A stretch of DNA of 22,400 nt from Candidatus Neomicrothrix sp. UBA6944. GTDB taxonomy: Bacteria; Actinomycetota; Acidimicrobiia; Acidimicrobiales; Poriferisodalaceae. The notes under the pieces were generated by a model, which was given only the letters and a program-made list of their open reading frames with translations, was not told where the DNA came from and ran no database searches. The stretch covers positions 1 to 22,400 of the forward strand of contig DJZU01000059.1 of assembly GCA_002448715.1 (NCBI GenBank), in the 5' to 3' direction. A program made the position numbers and the translations under genes. Positions 1-6,554 of the stretch are shown one piece after another. Position 1 is the stretch's first letter, and every line of letters starts with the position of its first letter.

Positions 1-1
1 C

Positions 2-352
2 GCATTGACTCCTGAGACCACTGGGATCATCGGCAAACAGGAACTCGACCTACTCCCTGAGCATGCGTGGATTGTGAACGTCGCCCGGGGCGGTCACATA
101 GTGACCGCAGATCTGGTGGAAGCGTTACAGAATGGGGCGATTGGGGGCGCTGCTCTTGATGTCACCGACCCAGAACCCTTACCCAAGGGTCATCCCCTGT
201 GGACGTTGAAGAATTGCATTATTACCCCACACATAGGAAATACCCCTGAAATGGGTATCCCGCTCCTTGCTGAGAGGGTGAGTGAAAACGTACGGAGACG
301 CATCGCAGATCTACCCCTGATAGGACCCGTAGATGTCGACAGGGGTTATTAA
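2..352 (+). CDS. D-2-hydroxyacid dehydrogenase, C-terminal part (5' end outside window)
   Basis: The frame is open from the left window edge, so the start lies upstream. The visible 116 or so residues are the second half of an NAD-dependent D-isomer-specific 2-hydroxyacid dehydrogenase (PF02826 NAD-binding domain plus the returning catalytic helix). Diagnostic pieces are LTPETTGIIG at the edge, NVARGG with the family's conserved Arg, ALDVTDPEPLP with the acidic catalytic partner region, and TPHIG with the catalytic His. Enzymes of this family reduce 2-keto acids such as glyoxylate or hydroxypyruvate, or oxidise the matching D-hydroxy acid, in the cytoplasm. The substrate cannot be told from this fragment. 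It ends 3 nt from the pheT stop on the opposite strand (convergent). No terminator hairpin is visible between them. Confidence 0.88.
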   Translation, partial: ALTPETTGIIGKQELDLLPEHAWIVNVARGGHIVTADLVEALQNGAIGGAALDVTDPEPLPKGHPLWTLKNCIITPHIGNTPEMGIPLLAERVSENVRRRIADLPLIGPVDVDRGY

Positions 353-355
353 GCG

Positions 356-2728
356 TCAGGCTCGAAGCGTGGCTTGGTGGGTGCTCTCCACCGCTTCGAT
401 GCAACGTTGACGTACGGCTCCGACTTCCTCATCAGTCATAGTTTTGTCGTTCGCCTGAAGTCTCAGGGAAAACGCCAACGAGCGCACACCTTCATCTAAC
501 TGTTCGCTACGAAAAACATCAAACAAGCGCAACGATTGGAGTTCTTCACCTGCGGCGTTTCGCAGGGTTGTTTCGATTGCCGAGGCCTGGACCTCATCGG
601 CAACAACAAACGCTAGGTCGACGTCACTTGAAGGAAACGTCGAGACTGGTTGGTAAGGGGTGCCCTGGACCGCAATGGCAGCTTCGATAACAAGATCAAG
701 TCTGATGTTCAGCCATGCACATCTGTCTTCAATTTCATAGCTTCGCAAAACGGCGGGATCGACTTCTCCAACCAAACCGACCTCTGTGTCCCCAATGTTG
801 ATCCGGGCTCCTCTGGTGGGGTGGAGTCCCGCTAGGCCATCGGTGTTGGTCAACTCGAATTCCAGTTTCAGGGCAGACCCTAAAGCTTTAAGCAGTGAGA
901 TCGCGGCAAAGGCATCAGCCTTCGATATCAATGCTCCTAAATGCTCGTTCTCCACCGGTAATGCCAACGAATCATCTGAAGCCGCAAATACAGCTCCAGT
1001 CTCAAACAATTCCACCCCAGTGTTTCGATGTGAATAGTTATAAGAGACTGCTGTCAACAACCCGGGCAGCAGCGAGGGTCTTAAGACCGATTCTTCAACT
1101 GCTAATGGATTAAGTAAGCGCACCGGCTCTCCAACAACCAAACCGGACTTCTCGATGTCACCCGGCGCCAGGAATGGGTTAGGCATTGCTTCAATAAGTC
1201 CTGCACCGGTCATGGCCTGCCGGATCACTCGACGAAGCTTTTGCTCTGGGGATAGCTGACCCGCGTCTGGAGATCGAGGAACAGTTGTCCCCAATCGTCC
1301 ATAGCCGTAATGACGCGCTACCTCTTCAGCAATATCGGTTTCGGTTTCAGTGTCGGGTCGAAATGAGGGGATGGTCACCAGTTGGACATCCCCGTTATCA
1401 GTCGGTTCGACTCCAAAACCAATAGGAGTGAGTAAGTCTCGTATTTCTTCAGACGAGAATTCTCGACCCAGCAACATGCTGACTCTGGGGGTTCTCACTG
1501 GAACCGAGATGATGTCGCGAGTCGTGCCTGCTACGTCAAGCACTTCCCCTACTACTTCAATGCCACCAGGAGTGATTTCGTTGAGTAGGTGACAGAACCG
1601 TTCGACGGCGGTCACGCTTATCTGCCAATCGGTACCTCTCTCAAATCGGGCTGAGGCTTCCGATCTCAAGCCGAGTCTCTGTGAAGTTCTAGCTATCGAC
1701 TCTGGTTCCCAGCAGGCAAGTTCGAGCAGGACTGAGGTAGTGCTGTCAGATATTTCGGTCGACGCGCCACCCATTACACCAGCTATACCAATGGGTTCAT
1801 CTTCCTCGTTGACGATTAGGCCATCGTTGGGTTGAAGTGTTCGCTGTTGGTCATCAAGGGTTGTGATGCTTTCCCCACTTGATGCCCGCCGAACGCCTAC
1901 ATGACCGTTCGACAGGAGCGATAAGTCATATGTGTGATTGGGAGTTCCGAGTTCGAGCATTACATAGTTGGAGACGTCGACAACAGAGTTGATGGGACGC
2001 ATACCCAGCAACGTCAAGCGCATTTGCATCCATAGGGGAGATTCTCCAACGCTGACACTTGTCAGTACTCGACCTGTGAATCTGGGACATAGGTCGCCGT
2101 CGGCTATCTCGATATTTGCTAGGCCTTCCTCGGAGCCGGTTGAAGCTACCGGCCATTGGGGGATTTCAAATGGAACATTCAAACGGGCTGCCAAGTCCCG
2201 TGCCACCCCTGCGATTGACATCGCATCCGGACGATTCGGGTTGATCTCCAGGTCCCACAACACATCGCCGATGAGCCCCAACTCTTGCATCAGTGGGGCG
2301 CCCGTCTCAAGATTGTCGGGCAATATCATTATGCCGTCGTGATCGGCACCTAAGCCAAGTTCCGCAGCGGAACAGCACATGCCATTAGAGATTTCTCCCC
2401 GCATTTTTCTCTGCGCGATTTCCATGCCGTCAGGCATCACTGTGCCAATTGTCGCGAACGGAATCAGGTCACCGACCGACATGTTGAACGCACCGCAGCA
2501 AACTTGCATTGGATCGCCGTTGTCTATTTCAACGTCCACAAGCTGGATTCTGTCCGCTTTCGGGTGAGGCCTGAGATCAGCAACTCTAGCTACTACGACA
2601 CCGTCAAGTGAGTTGAGAATTCGGGTCTCTTCAACCGCCATCCCCAAATCGCTCATATGGTCCGCCAACTCGTGAGGGTCCCCTTCGATAGGGGCGAATT
2701 CGCGTAGCCAAGAGAGGAGAACTTTCAT
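356..2728 (-). CDS. pheT: Phenylalanine--tRNA ligase beta subunit
   Basis: Beta chain of the alpha2beta2 phenylalanyl-tRNA synthetase, which charges tRNA-Phe. At 790 aa it has the full bacterial length. Domains in order: an N-terminal region, an OB-fold tRNA-binding domain at about residues 42-150 (ADLRPHPKADRIQLVDVE, then GEISNGMCCS), B3/B4 editing domain, B5 domain, a catalytic-like core (DIAEEVARHYGYG, then LRPSLLPGLL), and a C-terminal anticodon-binding FDX-ACB domain at about 695-790 (STFPSSDVDLAF). The ATG start is backed by a strong Shine-Dalgarno sequence, GGGAGG, 7 nt upstream on the minus strand. It follows pheS by 12 nt, so the two are co-transcribed and probably co-translated. It is the last gene of the infC operon. 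Confidence 0.97.
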   Translation of the reverse strand: MKVLLSWLREFAPIEGDPHELADHMSDLGMAVEETRILNSLDGVVVARVADLRPHPKADRIQLVDVEIDNGDPMQVCCGAFNMSVGDLIPFATIGTVMPDGMEIAQRKMRGEISNGMCCSAAELGLGADHDGIMILPDNLETGAPLMQELGLIGDVLWDLEINPNRPDAMSIAGVARDLAARLNVPFEIPQWPVASTGSEEGLANIEIADGDLCPRFTGRVLTSVSVGESPLWMQMRLTLLGMRPINSVVDVSNYVMLELGTPNHTYDLSLLSNGHVGVRRASSGESITTLDDQQRTLQPNDGLIVNEEDEPIGIAGVMGGASTEISDSTTSVLLELACWEPESIARTSQRLGLRSEASARFERGTDWQISVTAVERFCHLLNEITPGGIEVVGEVLDVAGTTRDIISVPVRTPRVSMLLGREFSSEEIRDLLTPIGFGVEPTDNGDVQLVTIPSFRPDTETETDIAEEVARHYGYGRLGTTVPRSPDAGQLSPEQKLRRVIRQAMTGAGLIEAMPNPFLAPGDIEKSGLVVGEPVRLLNPLAVEESVLRPSLLPGLLTAVSYNYSHRNTGVELFETGAVFAASDDSLALPVENEHLGALISKADAFAAISLLKALGSALKLEFELTNTDGLAGLHPTRGARINIGDTEVGLVGEVDPAVLRSYEIEDRCAWLNIRLDLVIEAAIAVQGTPYQPVSTFPSSDVDLAFVVADEVQASAIETTLRNAAGEELQSLRLFDVFRSEQLDEGVRSLAFSLRLQANDKTMTDEEVGAVRQRCIEAVESTHQATLRA

Positions 2729-2740
2729 TTAGCGGCCTCC

Positions 2741-3811
2741 CTAGAACTGCTTAAGAAATCTGATGTCGTTGGTATACATGTCTCTTAAGTCTTTGATGCC
2801 ATACCGCATCAGCGCTAAGCGGTCTATTCCGAAACCGAAGGCGAACCCAGTCCAGTCTTCACTGTCAACTCCGCAGTTTTCAAGGACGTTGGGATGCACC
2901 ATTCCGCAACCGCCTAGCTCAATCCAGCCGGTTCGTTGACAGGTCTGGCAACCATCTCCCTCGCAGATCACACAGGTGATGTCGAACTCGGCGCTCGGTT
3001 CGGTAAAGGGAAAGTAGGACGGTCGTAGGCGACTACTAATTGCGCCTCCGAAATAAGCGGCGGTGAATTCGTTTAAGGTTCCTGCCAAGTCAGACAAACT
3101 GATGCCTCGATCTACGACAAGTCCTTCTATTTGATGAAACACCGGCATATGACTGGCATCTGCGGTATCTCGCCGGAACACACGTCCTGGACACACCGTG
3201 TAGATAGGTGGGGCAGTCTTTTCCATGACTCGCACCTGGACTGGTGAAGTATGGGTGCGCAACAAGATGTTTGTTGCTTCTCCCCCATCGCCGTCACCTA
3301 TCTCGGTGCGTTCACCAAGATCCAAATAGAGCGTGTCGAACATCGACCTAGCAGGGTGCGCAGCGGGAAGATTTAAGGCTTCGAAGTTGTACCAGTCCGT
3401 CTCTGCTTGTGGTCCTTCTGAGACTGTGAACCCCATGCCAACAAAGACATCTTCGAGGCGTTCCATGGTTTGCGTTACCAAGTGCAGGTGACCACGGGCT
3501 GGTGTTTCCAGCGATTCGGTGAGATCGAGTCGTTCTGCTTCCAGCTGAGCTCGCCGAAACAAGGACTCGAACTTTTCTCTGGCCGATGCGTGTGCTTCGC
3601 GGACGTCCTGTTGCGCTTGGTTTAAGGCTTGCCCAACAGCAGCTCGTTCTTCCTCCTCGACTTCGCCCATAAGGCGTTTGAGACCGCCGAGTGTCGACTT
3701 CTTCCCGAATAGCATCGGCTCTATAGCTTTCAGACTTTCCGAGTCATCTGTCTTTTCAATTTCGCTAATCGCAGCGGCCTGTGCTTCAGCTATTTGCTCG
3801 TAGACACTCAC
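2741..3811 (-). CDS. pheS: Phenylalanine--tRNA ligase alpha subunit
   Basis: Catalytic alpha chain of PheRS. With the GTG start chosen here it is 356 aa, a normal length. Residues 1-90 form the N-terminal coiled-coil arm. The class II core carries motif 2 (RVFRRDTADASH, about 210-221), the phenylalanine-pocket segment FPFTEPSAEFDI (about 267-278), a Cys-rich loop (CVIC, GCQTC, then GWIELGGCGMVHP) and motif 3 (GFGIDRLALMRYG, about 326-338). The frame can be extended to a TTG at 3853, but neither start has a Shine-Dalgarno sequence. The GTG at 3811 sits 7 nt after TATCCT, matching the leaderless promoters of other genes here, so I prefer it. The gene follows the RNA methyltransferase and precedes pheT by 12 nt. 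Confidence 0.93.
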   Translation of the reverse strand: MSVYEQIAEAQAAAISEIEKTDDSESLKAIEPMLFGKKSTLGGLKRLMGEVEEEERAAVGQALNQAQQDVREAHASAREKFESLFRRAQLEAERLDLTESLETPARGHLHLVTQTMERLEDVFVGMGFTVSEGPQAETDWYNFEALNLPAAHPARSMFDTLYLDLGERTEIGDGDGGEATNILLRTHTSPVQVRVMEKTAPPIYTVCPGRVFRRDTADASHMPVFHQIEGLVVDRGISLSDLAGTLNEFTAAYFGGAISSRLRPSYFPFTEPSAEFDITCVICEGDGCQTCQRTGWIELGGCGMVHPNVLENCGVDSEDWTGFAFGFGIDRLALMRYGIKDLRDMYTNDIRFLKQF

Positions 3812-3818
3812 ACTGTGA

Positions 3819-3824
3819 AGGATA
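3819..3824 (-). promoter_or_regulatory. Putative -10 box giving a leaderless pheS transcript
   Basis: On the minus strand TATCCT is followed by 7 nt and then the GTG of pheS. That places the expected transcription start at or next to the first base of the start codon. No Shine-Dalgarno sequence precedes the GTG. If real, it gives pheST its own promoter inside the infC operon. A TTGACT hexamer upstream is 23 nt from the box, too far for a standard -35. Confidence 0.45.
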
Positions 3825-3880
3825 CGGCCAGTGGGGCGACTACCCGAAGTCAATAACGCAATGAGTTGTGATCGGCAATT

Positions 3881-4642
3881 TCAATACCGCATGCGGTACA
3901 TGAGTAATCCGGCGGCAACAGCAACATTTAATGATTCAACGAAGGGCTTCATAGGTACGCTGACAAAAGCATCGGCCCGATGCGCTACCGCTTCTGACAG
4001 GCCGTGAGCTTCGCTCCCCATGATGAGCGTCATGTGGTCTGAGAGTTGGAGTGCATCAAGTTCTGTGGTGCCTTTTGAGTCGGTGGCGACCACGAAGTGA
4101 CCCGCTGCAAGGAGCGCATCAAGACCGGATTCGAGATCGAGGTTTCGCAGAGACTGCATAGCAAACGAAGTGCCAGCGCTCGCTCGAATTGCTTTCGGGC
4201 TCCACAGGTCTGCTGTTCCTTTTGAAGTAGCTATAGCGTCGAACCCAGCCGCTACGGCCGTACGAGCAATAGCTCCTAGATTGCCCGGGTCTTGGACAGC
4301 GTCGACAATCACTACGCGTCGATGCTGCGCCAGGGACTGGATCTCCGCTTCTTTGATTGTTGCCACTGCAAGTATTCCCTGTGGAGATCCGCTGTCTGCG
4401 ACTCGATCTAATGATTCTTTCTCGACCTCGTGACACGGCACACCTGACCTTTCGAAGCCCTTGATGATGTCGAGTCGATCTAAGCAATAGAAGATGTCTT
4501 GGATGTCAGCGCCAATCTCTACAGCGGTTCTTATAGCGCGCGGGCCTTCAATAACAGCTTGGTTTTCGCTGTCTCGAAAACGGCGATCGCTGACCAGGCG
4601 CCCGAGACGCTTAAGTCGGGGTGACTGGGAGGAAAGAGTCAG
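3881..4642 (-). CDS. TrmH/SpoU-family RNA 2'-O-methyltransferase (tsnR-like position), apparent CTG start
   Basis: SAM-dependent 2'-O-ribose methyltransferase with the trefoil-knot SPOUT fold, acting on rRNA or tRNA. The C-terminal domain shows all three family motifs: DPGNLGAIARTA (about 118-129), LIMGSEAHGLS (about 206-216) and VPMKPFVESLNVAVAAG. The first ATG/GTG/TTG in frame (GTG, 4441) would cut off the N-terminal substrate-binding domain. However, the frame stays open upstream and encodes that domain clearly: SPRLKRLGRLVSDRRFRD, then IEGPRAIRTAVEIGADI. Between the upstream in-frame stop (about 4691-4693) and 4441 there is no ATG, GTG or TTG. The likely start is the CTG at 4642-4640, whose last two bases plus A form the rplT stop (CTGA overlap). 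The full product is 253 aa, normal for the family. The same gene lies between rplT and pheS in mycobacteria (tsnR). The target nucleotide is unknown. Confidence 0.87.
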   Translation of the reverse strand: MTLSSQSPRLKRLGRLVSDRRFRDSENQAVIEGPRAIRTAVEIGADIQDIFYCLDRLDIIKGFERSGVPCHEVEKESLDRVADSGSPQGILAVATIKEAEIQSLAQHRRVVIVDAVQDPGNLGAIARTAVAAGFDAIATSKGTADLWSPKAIRASAGTSFAMQSLRNLDLESGLDALLAAGHFVVATDSKGTTELDALQLSDHMTLIMGSEAHGLSEAVAHRADAFVSVPMKPFVESLNVAVAAGLLMYRMRY

Positions 4643-5001
4643 CTTGCTTGCCGGGCTGACTCGGCTTTTGCGACCAGCTTGCTGAACGCCTCAGGGTCGT
4701 TCACGGCCATCTCAGACAGTATTTTTCGATCGACCTGCACTCCGGCAGCGTTGAGACCGTTAACAAGCTTGCTGTAGCTAGTTCCGTTTTGTCGGGCCGC
4801 TGCATTAATTCTCTGAATCCAAAGTCTCCGAAATTCGCCTTTGCGGGCTCGACGGTCTCTAAACGCGTAGTTACCGCTGTGCATCACTTGCTCGTTGGCC
4901 GCTCTATATGAACGACTCTTGTTGCCGTAATAGCCCTTGGCTTGTTCCAAGGTCGCTTTTCGACTCTTTCTGCCTGCTACAGAACGCTTTACTCGTGCCA
5001 C
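4639..5001 (-). CDS. rplT: 50S ribosomal protein L20
   Basis: Large-subunit assembly protein L20, 120 aa, full length. Recognisable from MARVKRSVAGRKSRK at the N-terminus (the long basic extension that threads into 23S rRNA) and RRLWIQRINAAARQNG and YSKLVNGLNAAG in the globular part. The start is GTG with AGAGGAG about 8 nt upstream. Its TGA stop overlaps the proposed CTG start of the RNA methyltransferase. L20 is known in Bacillus and E. coli as an autogenous repressor of its operon, which is relevant to the leader structure upstream of infC. Confidence 0.97.
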   Translation of the reverse strand: MARVKRSVAGRKSRKATLEQAKGYYGNKSRSYRAANEQVMHSGNYAFRDRRARKGEFRRLWIQRINAAARQNGTSYSKLVNGLNAAGVQVDRKILSEMAVNDPEAFSKLVAKAESARQAS

Positions 5002-5026
5002 TTGACGTCTCCTCTAAGAATGGTTT

Positions 5027-5221
5027 CTACTTGCCCAACATCTTGTTGATGCGCGGCAGGTCGGCTTTGCTGATTTCACCTTCGAGAGCTAAGCGACGCT
5101 TCCTTTTAGCGGACTTCTTTTCGAGGATGTGGTTTCTGCCCTGCTTGCGCCGGACAAGTTTGCCTGAACCACTGGTTTTGAACCTCTTTTTGGCTCCACT
5201 GTGTGTCTTCATTTTGGGCAT
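5027..5221 (-). CDS. rpmI: 50S ribosomal protein L35
   Basis: Small basic large-subunit protein of 64 aa, standard length. It starts MPKMKTHSGAKKRFK and contains the basic HILEKKSAKRKRRL segment and the C-terminal DLPRINKMLGK typical of L35. The ATG start has an AAGGAAA Shine-Dalgarno sequence. It sits 64 nt after infC and 25 nt before rplT in the universal infC-rpmI-rplT order. The infC-rpmI spacer holds a 5-bp hairpin (GGAGC/GCTCC) and a TTGACA hexamer, but no convincing complete promoter. Confidence 0.97.
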   Translation of the reverse strand: MPKMKTHSGAKKRFKTSGSGKLVRRKQGRNHILEKKSAKRKRRLALEGEISKADLPRINKMLGK

Positions 5222-5285
5222 GACGTTTCCTTATCGAAGGGTTCGAGAGTTCTGTTTGTCAAATATCGGAGCATTGCCCCGCTCC

Positions 5286-5852
5286 CTAGGGGTTTGGATC
5301 TTCTTCGTTTTTCTTCCGGCGTTGTCTCGCTGTCTTGTCGGGGCTCAGGACCATGGTCATGTTGCGGCCGTCTAGCTTGGGAAATTGGTCCACTTTCCCG
5401 ACCGTTTCCACGTTCTCCGCAACTCGTTCAAGAATTTCTCGTCCCAACTCCGGATGGAAGACTTCTCTTCCTCGGAACATGATGGTGATCTTGACTTTGT
5501 GACCGTCTGAGAGAAACTTCTCTACTTTGGTCGTCTTAGTGTCAAAATCTCCTTGTCCAATCTTTGGCCGATATTTCATTTCCTTTAGGGAAACGGAACT
5601 TGCTTTCTTTCTTGACTCTTTCGCCCGTTGAGATGACTCATATTTAAATTTGCCGTAGTCCATGATCCGACATACCGGAGGGTTGGCATCTGGAGCCACC
5701 TCTACCAAGTCAAGATCTAGTTCTTGGGCAATGCTTAGTGCTTCTGGCAAGGGTTTGATACCGATTTGTTCCCCATCCGGGGCTACTAGTCGGACCTCCC
5801 GCACTCGAATCTCTTCGTTGATTCGAGCGTCGCCTTCATCTGGGCGTGCTAT
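5286..5852 (-). CDS. infC: Translation initiation factor IF-3, non-canonical start (ATA or ATC)
   Basis: IF3 binds the 30S subunit, prevents premature 50S joining and checks the start codon and initiator tRNA. Both domains are present: the N-domain (INEEIRVREVRLVAPDGEQ, then PPVCRIMDYGKFKYE), a basic linker, and the C-domain (KEMKYRPKIGQGDFDTK, then KVKITIMFRGRE). The first standard start in frame (GTG, 5804) would remove the conserved RINEEIR segment. The upstream frame encodes ARPDEGDARINEEIR and closes with TAA at 5864-5862. Neither ATG, GTG nor TTG occurs there. The ATA at 5852 (188 aa) is given as the outer bound. ATC at 5822 (178 aa), with an AAGG about 10 nt upstream, is the alternative. 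Non-canonical infC starts are established in E. coli (AUU) and allow IF3 to repress its own synthesis. Confidence 0.93.
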   Translation of the reverse strand: MARPDEGDARINEEIRVREVRLVAPDGEQIGIKPLPEALSIAQELDLDLVEVAPDANPPVCRIMDYGKFKYESSQRAKESRKKASSVSLKEMKYRPKIGQGDFDTKTTKVEKFLSDGHKVKITIMFRGREVFHPELGREILERVAENVETVGKVDQFPKLDGRNMTMVLSPDKTARQRRKKNEEDPNP

Positions 5853-5920
5853 GGCCTTACTCGCTTAACCAAGGACATTCTCCTAGTCCGTTGATGGCGC
5901 CTCTCGCTAAATGACGAAAA

Positions 5921-5941
5921 GCGGACACAGTTGGTGTCCGC
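5921..5941 (-). terminator. Terminator/attenuator-like hairpin in the infC leader
   Basis: Read on the minus strand, GCGGACAC-CAACT-GTGTCCGC forms a perfect 8-bp stem with a 5-nt loop, followed directly by TTTTCGTCATTT. It lies about 70 nt upstream of infC and downstream of the candidate promoter, so it would act on the infC transcript itself. An upstream GTCCGCC (minus strand, 6016-6010) can pair over 7 nt with GGCGGAC (5942-5936), which includes the 5' arm. Such pairing is mutually exclusive with the terminator stem. The U tract is short, so function is uncertain. Confidence 0.45.
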
Positions 5942-6058
5942 CTCACATATCGATGTCGCCAACAGCCGAAACTGTTTGCCAAACCGACAGGGACCAAATC
6001 ACACCTCTCGGCGGACCGGTGGGGGCGAAACCCCTCTTGCATCTGTTGTTGAGGGCGT

Positions 6059-6067
6059 AGGGTAGCA
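6059..6067 (-). promoter_or_regulatory. Putative extended -10 promoter of the infC operon
   Basis: Minus-strand TGCTACCCT matches an extended -10 (TGN plus TANNNT). A TTGTCC at 6090-6085 is 20 nt upstream, a poor -35 spacing. Transcription would start near 6052, giving a leader of about 200 nt that contains the attenuator-like hairpin. Confidence 0.35.
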
Positions 6068-6090
6068 GGGTAAAGACAATTTCCGGACAA

Positions 6091-6114
6091 GCAGCAACCA
6101 TCTTTGGTTGCTGC
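6091..6114. repeat. Perfect 10-bp inverted repeat with 4-nt loop
   Basis: GCAGCAACCA and its exact reverse complement TGGTTGCTGC flank TCTT. No T tract follows on either strand, so it is not a classic terminator. It lies just upstream of the candidate infC promoter and 13 nt before the Shine-Dalgarno sequence of the DUF1844 gene. It could be an operator or a hairpin in the 5' end of that mRNA. Confidence 0.6.
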
Positions 6115-6134
6115 GCCAGTGTGAAAGAGGGCAC

Positions 6135-6542
6135 GTGAGCAGCTTTTGGACTCCTTCTGGAGAGCATGAAGTTCCCAATGAGGACAATGAGGGCGCCGCC
6201 TTCGATCCTCAGGTGTCAGGAGCGGTAGACGCCGAAATAGACCCTGAAACGGCAGCAGCAATGGAGCAGCAACTCCTAGAAGCCCAGGAACAGTTACTCT
6301 CCGTGCCAGCTGGCCAGATCGTTGCTAACCATGTAATCGGGCTATTCGAGTTAGCAGCGCTGCACCTGCGGGTCGATCCACCGAATCTAGATGAGGCCCG
6401 ACTACCGATTGACGCTATGGGCATCTTGGTTGAGCAACTTGGCGAGCAACTACCCGAACATCAAACCCTGGCAGCGGCGCTACATCAAATCCGACTCGCG
6501 TTTGTGGAAGTACAAAACCAGACCCCCGATGATGAAACTTGA
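6135..6542 (+). CDS. DUF1844 domain protein
   Basis: Small acidic cytoplasmic protein of 135 aa and unknown function. The core LLSVPAGQIVANHVIGLFELAA, then LDEARLPIDAMGILVEQL and IRLAFVE, resembles DUF1844 proteins. I recall these in actinobacteria near infC, with the same 'VPA-E-V, LDEAR-LI-AL, L-LAF-E' layout. It looks entirely alpha-helical, and the first 45 or so residues are acidic and low in complexity. The start is taken as GTG at 6135 because GAGG lies 4 nt upstream. An in-frame TTG at 6108 lies inside the inverted repeat and is less likely. It is transcribed away from infC and converges with hisG, leaving 12 nt between the stops. Confidence 0.75.
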   Translation: MSSFWTPSGEHEVPNEDNEGAAFDPQVSGAVDAEIDPETAAAMEQQLLEAQEQLLSVPAGQIVANHVIGLFELAALHLRVDPPNLDEARLPIDAMGILVEQLGEQLPEHQTLAAALHQIRLAFVEVQNQTPDDET

Positions 6543-6554
6543 TTGATTTCCGTT

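Larger units (their letters stand above)
5853..6134. promoter_or_regulatory. Divergent intergenic region: infC leader and DUF1844 promoter side
   Basis: This 282-nt gap separates the minus-strand infC operon from the plus-strand DUF1844 gene. It holds a candidate infC promoter (extended -10 at 6059-6067), a leader of about 200 nt, a terminator-like hairpin (5921-5941), a small GGGG/CCCC hairpin (6022-6034) and a perfect palindrome (6091-6114). A plus-strand TTGAGG (6049-6054) with TAAAGA (6071-6076) at 16 nt could drive the DUF1844 gene, but it is weak. I see no tRNA cloverleaf and no convincing coding frame. Confidence 0.5.

Noticed and set aside
3848..3853. TTGACT as -35 element of pheS (and TTG at 3853 as pheS start)
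   Set aside because: The distance to TATCCT is 23 nt, well outside normal spacing. As a start codon the TTG lacks a Shine-Dalgarno sequence and adds 14 residues not typical of PheS.
3812..3880. T-box riboswitch in front of pheS
   Set aside because: The gap is only 69 nt and contains no T-box sequence or terminator; leaderless initiation explains it.
4119..4487. 122-codon minus-strand frame starting upstream of 4441
   Set aside because: It is out of frame with the methyltransferase motifs and has a low-complexity Arg/Ser-rich translation, so it is a shadow. It does not rescue the missing N-terminus.
5233..5262. TTGACA with TTCGAT as an internal promoter before rpmI
   Set aside because: Spacing is 18 nt but the -10 is poor (TTCGAT), and the spot is inside a normal operon. 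Not enough to call.
5853..6134. tRNA or other structured RNA gene in the infC upstream gap
   Set aside because: No T-loop (GTTCRA-type) with matching acceptor stem was found. The hairpins seen fit a leader better.
5857..6261. Open frames of 60-130 codons on the minus strand upstream of infC
   Set aside because: They are rich in Arg, Cys and Pro, resemble no family, and cross the DUF1844 start region. The region is better explained as leader and promoter.
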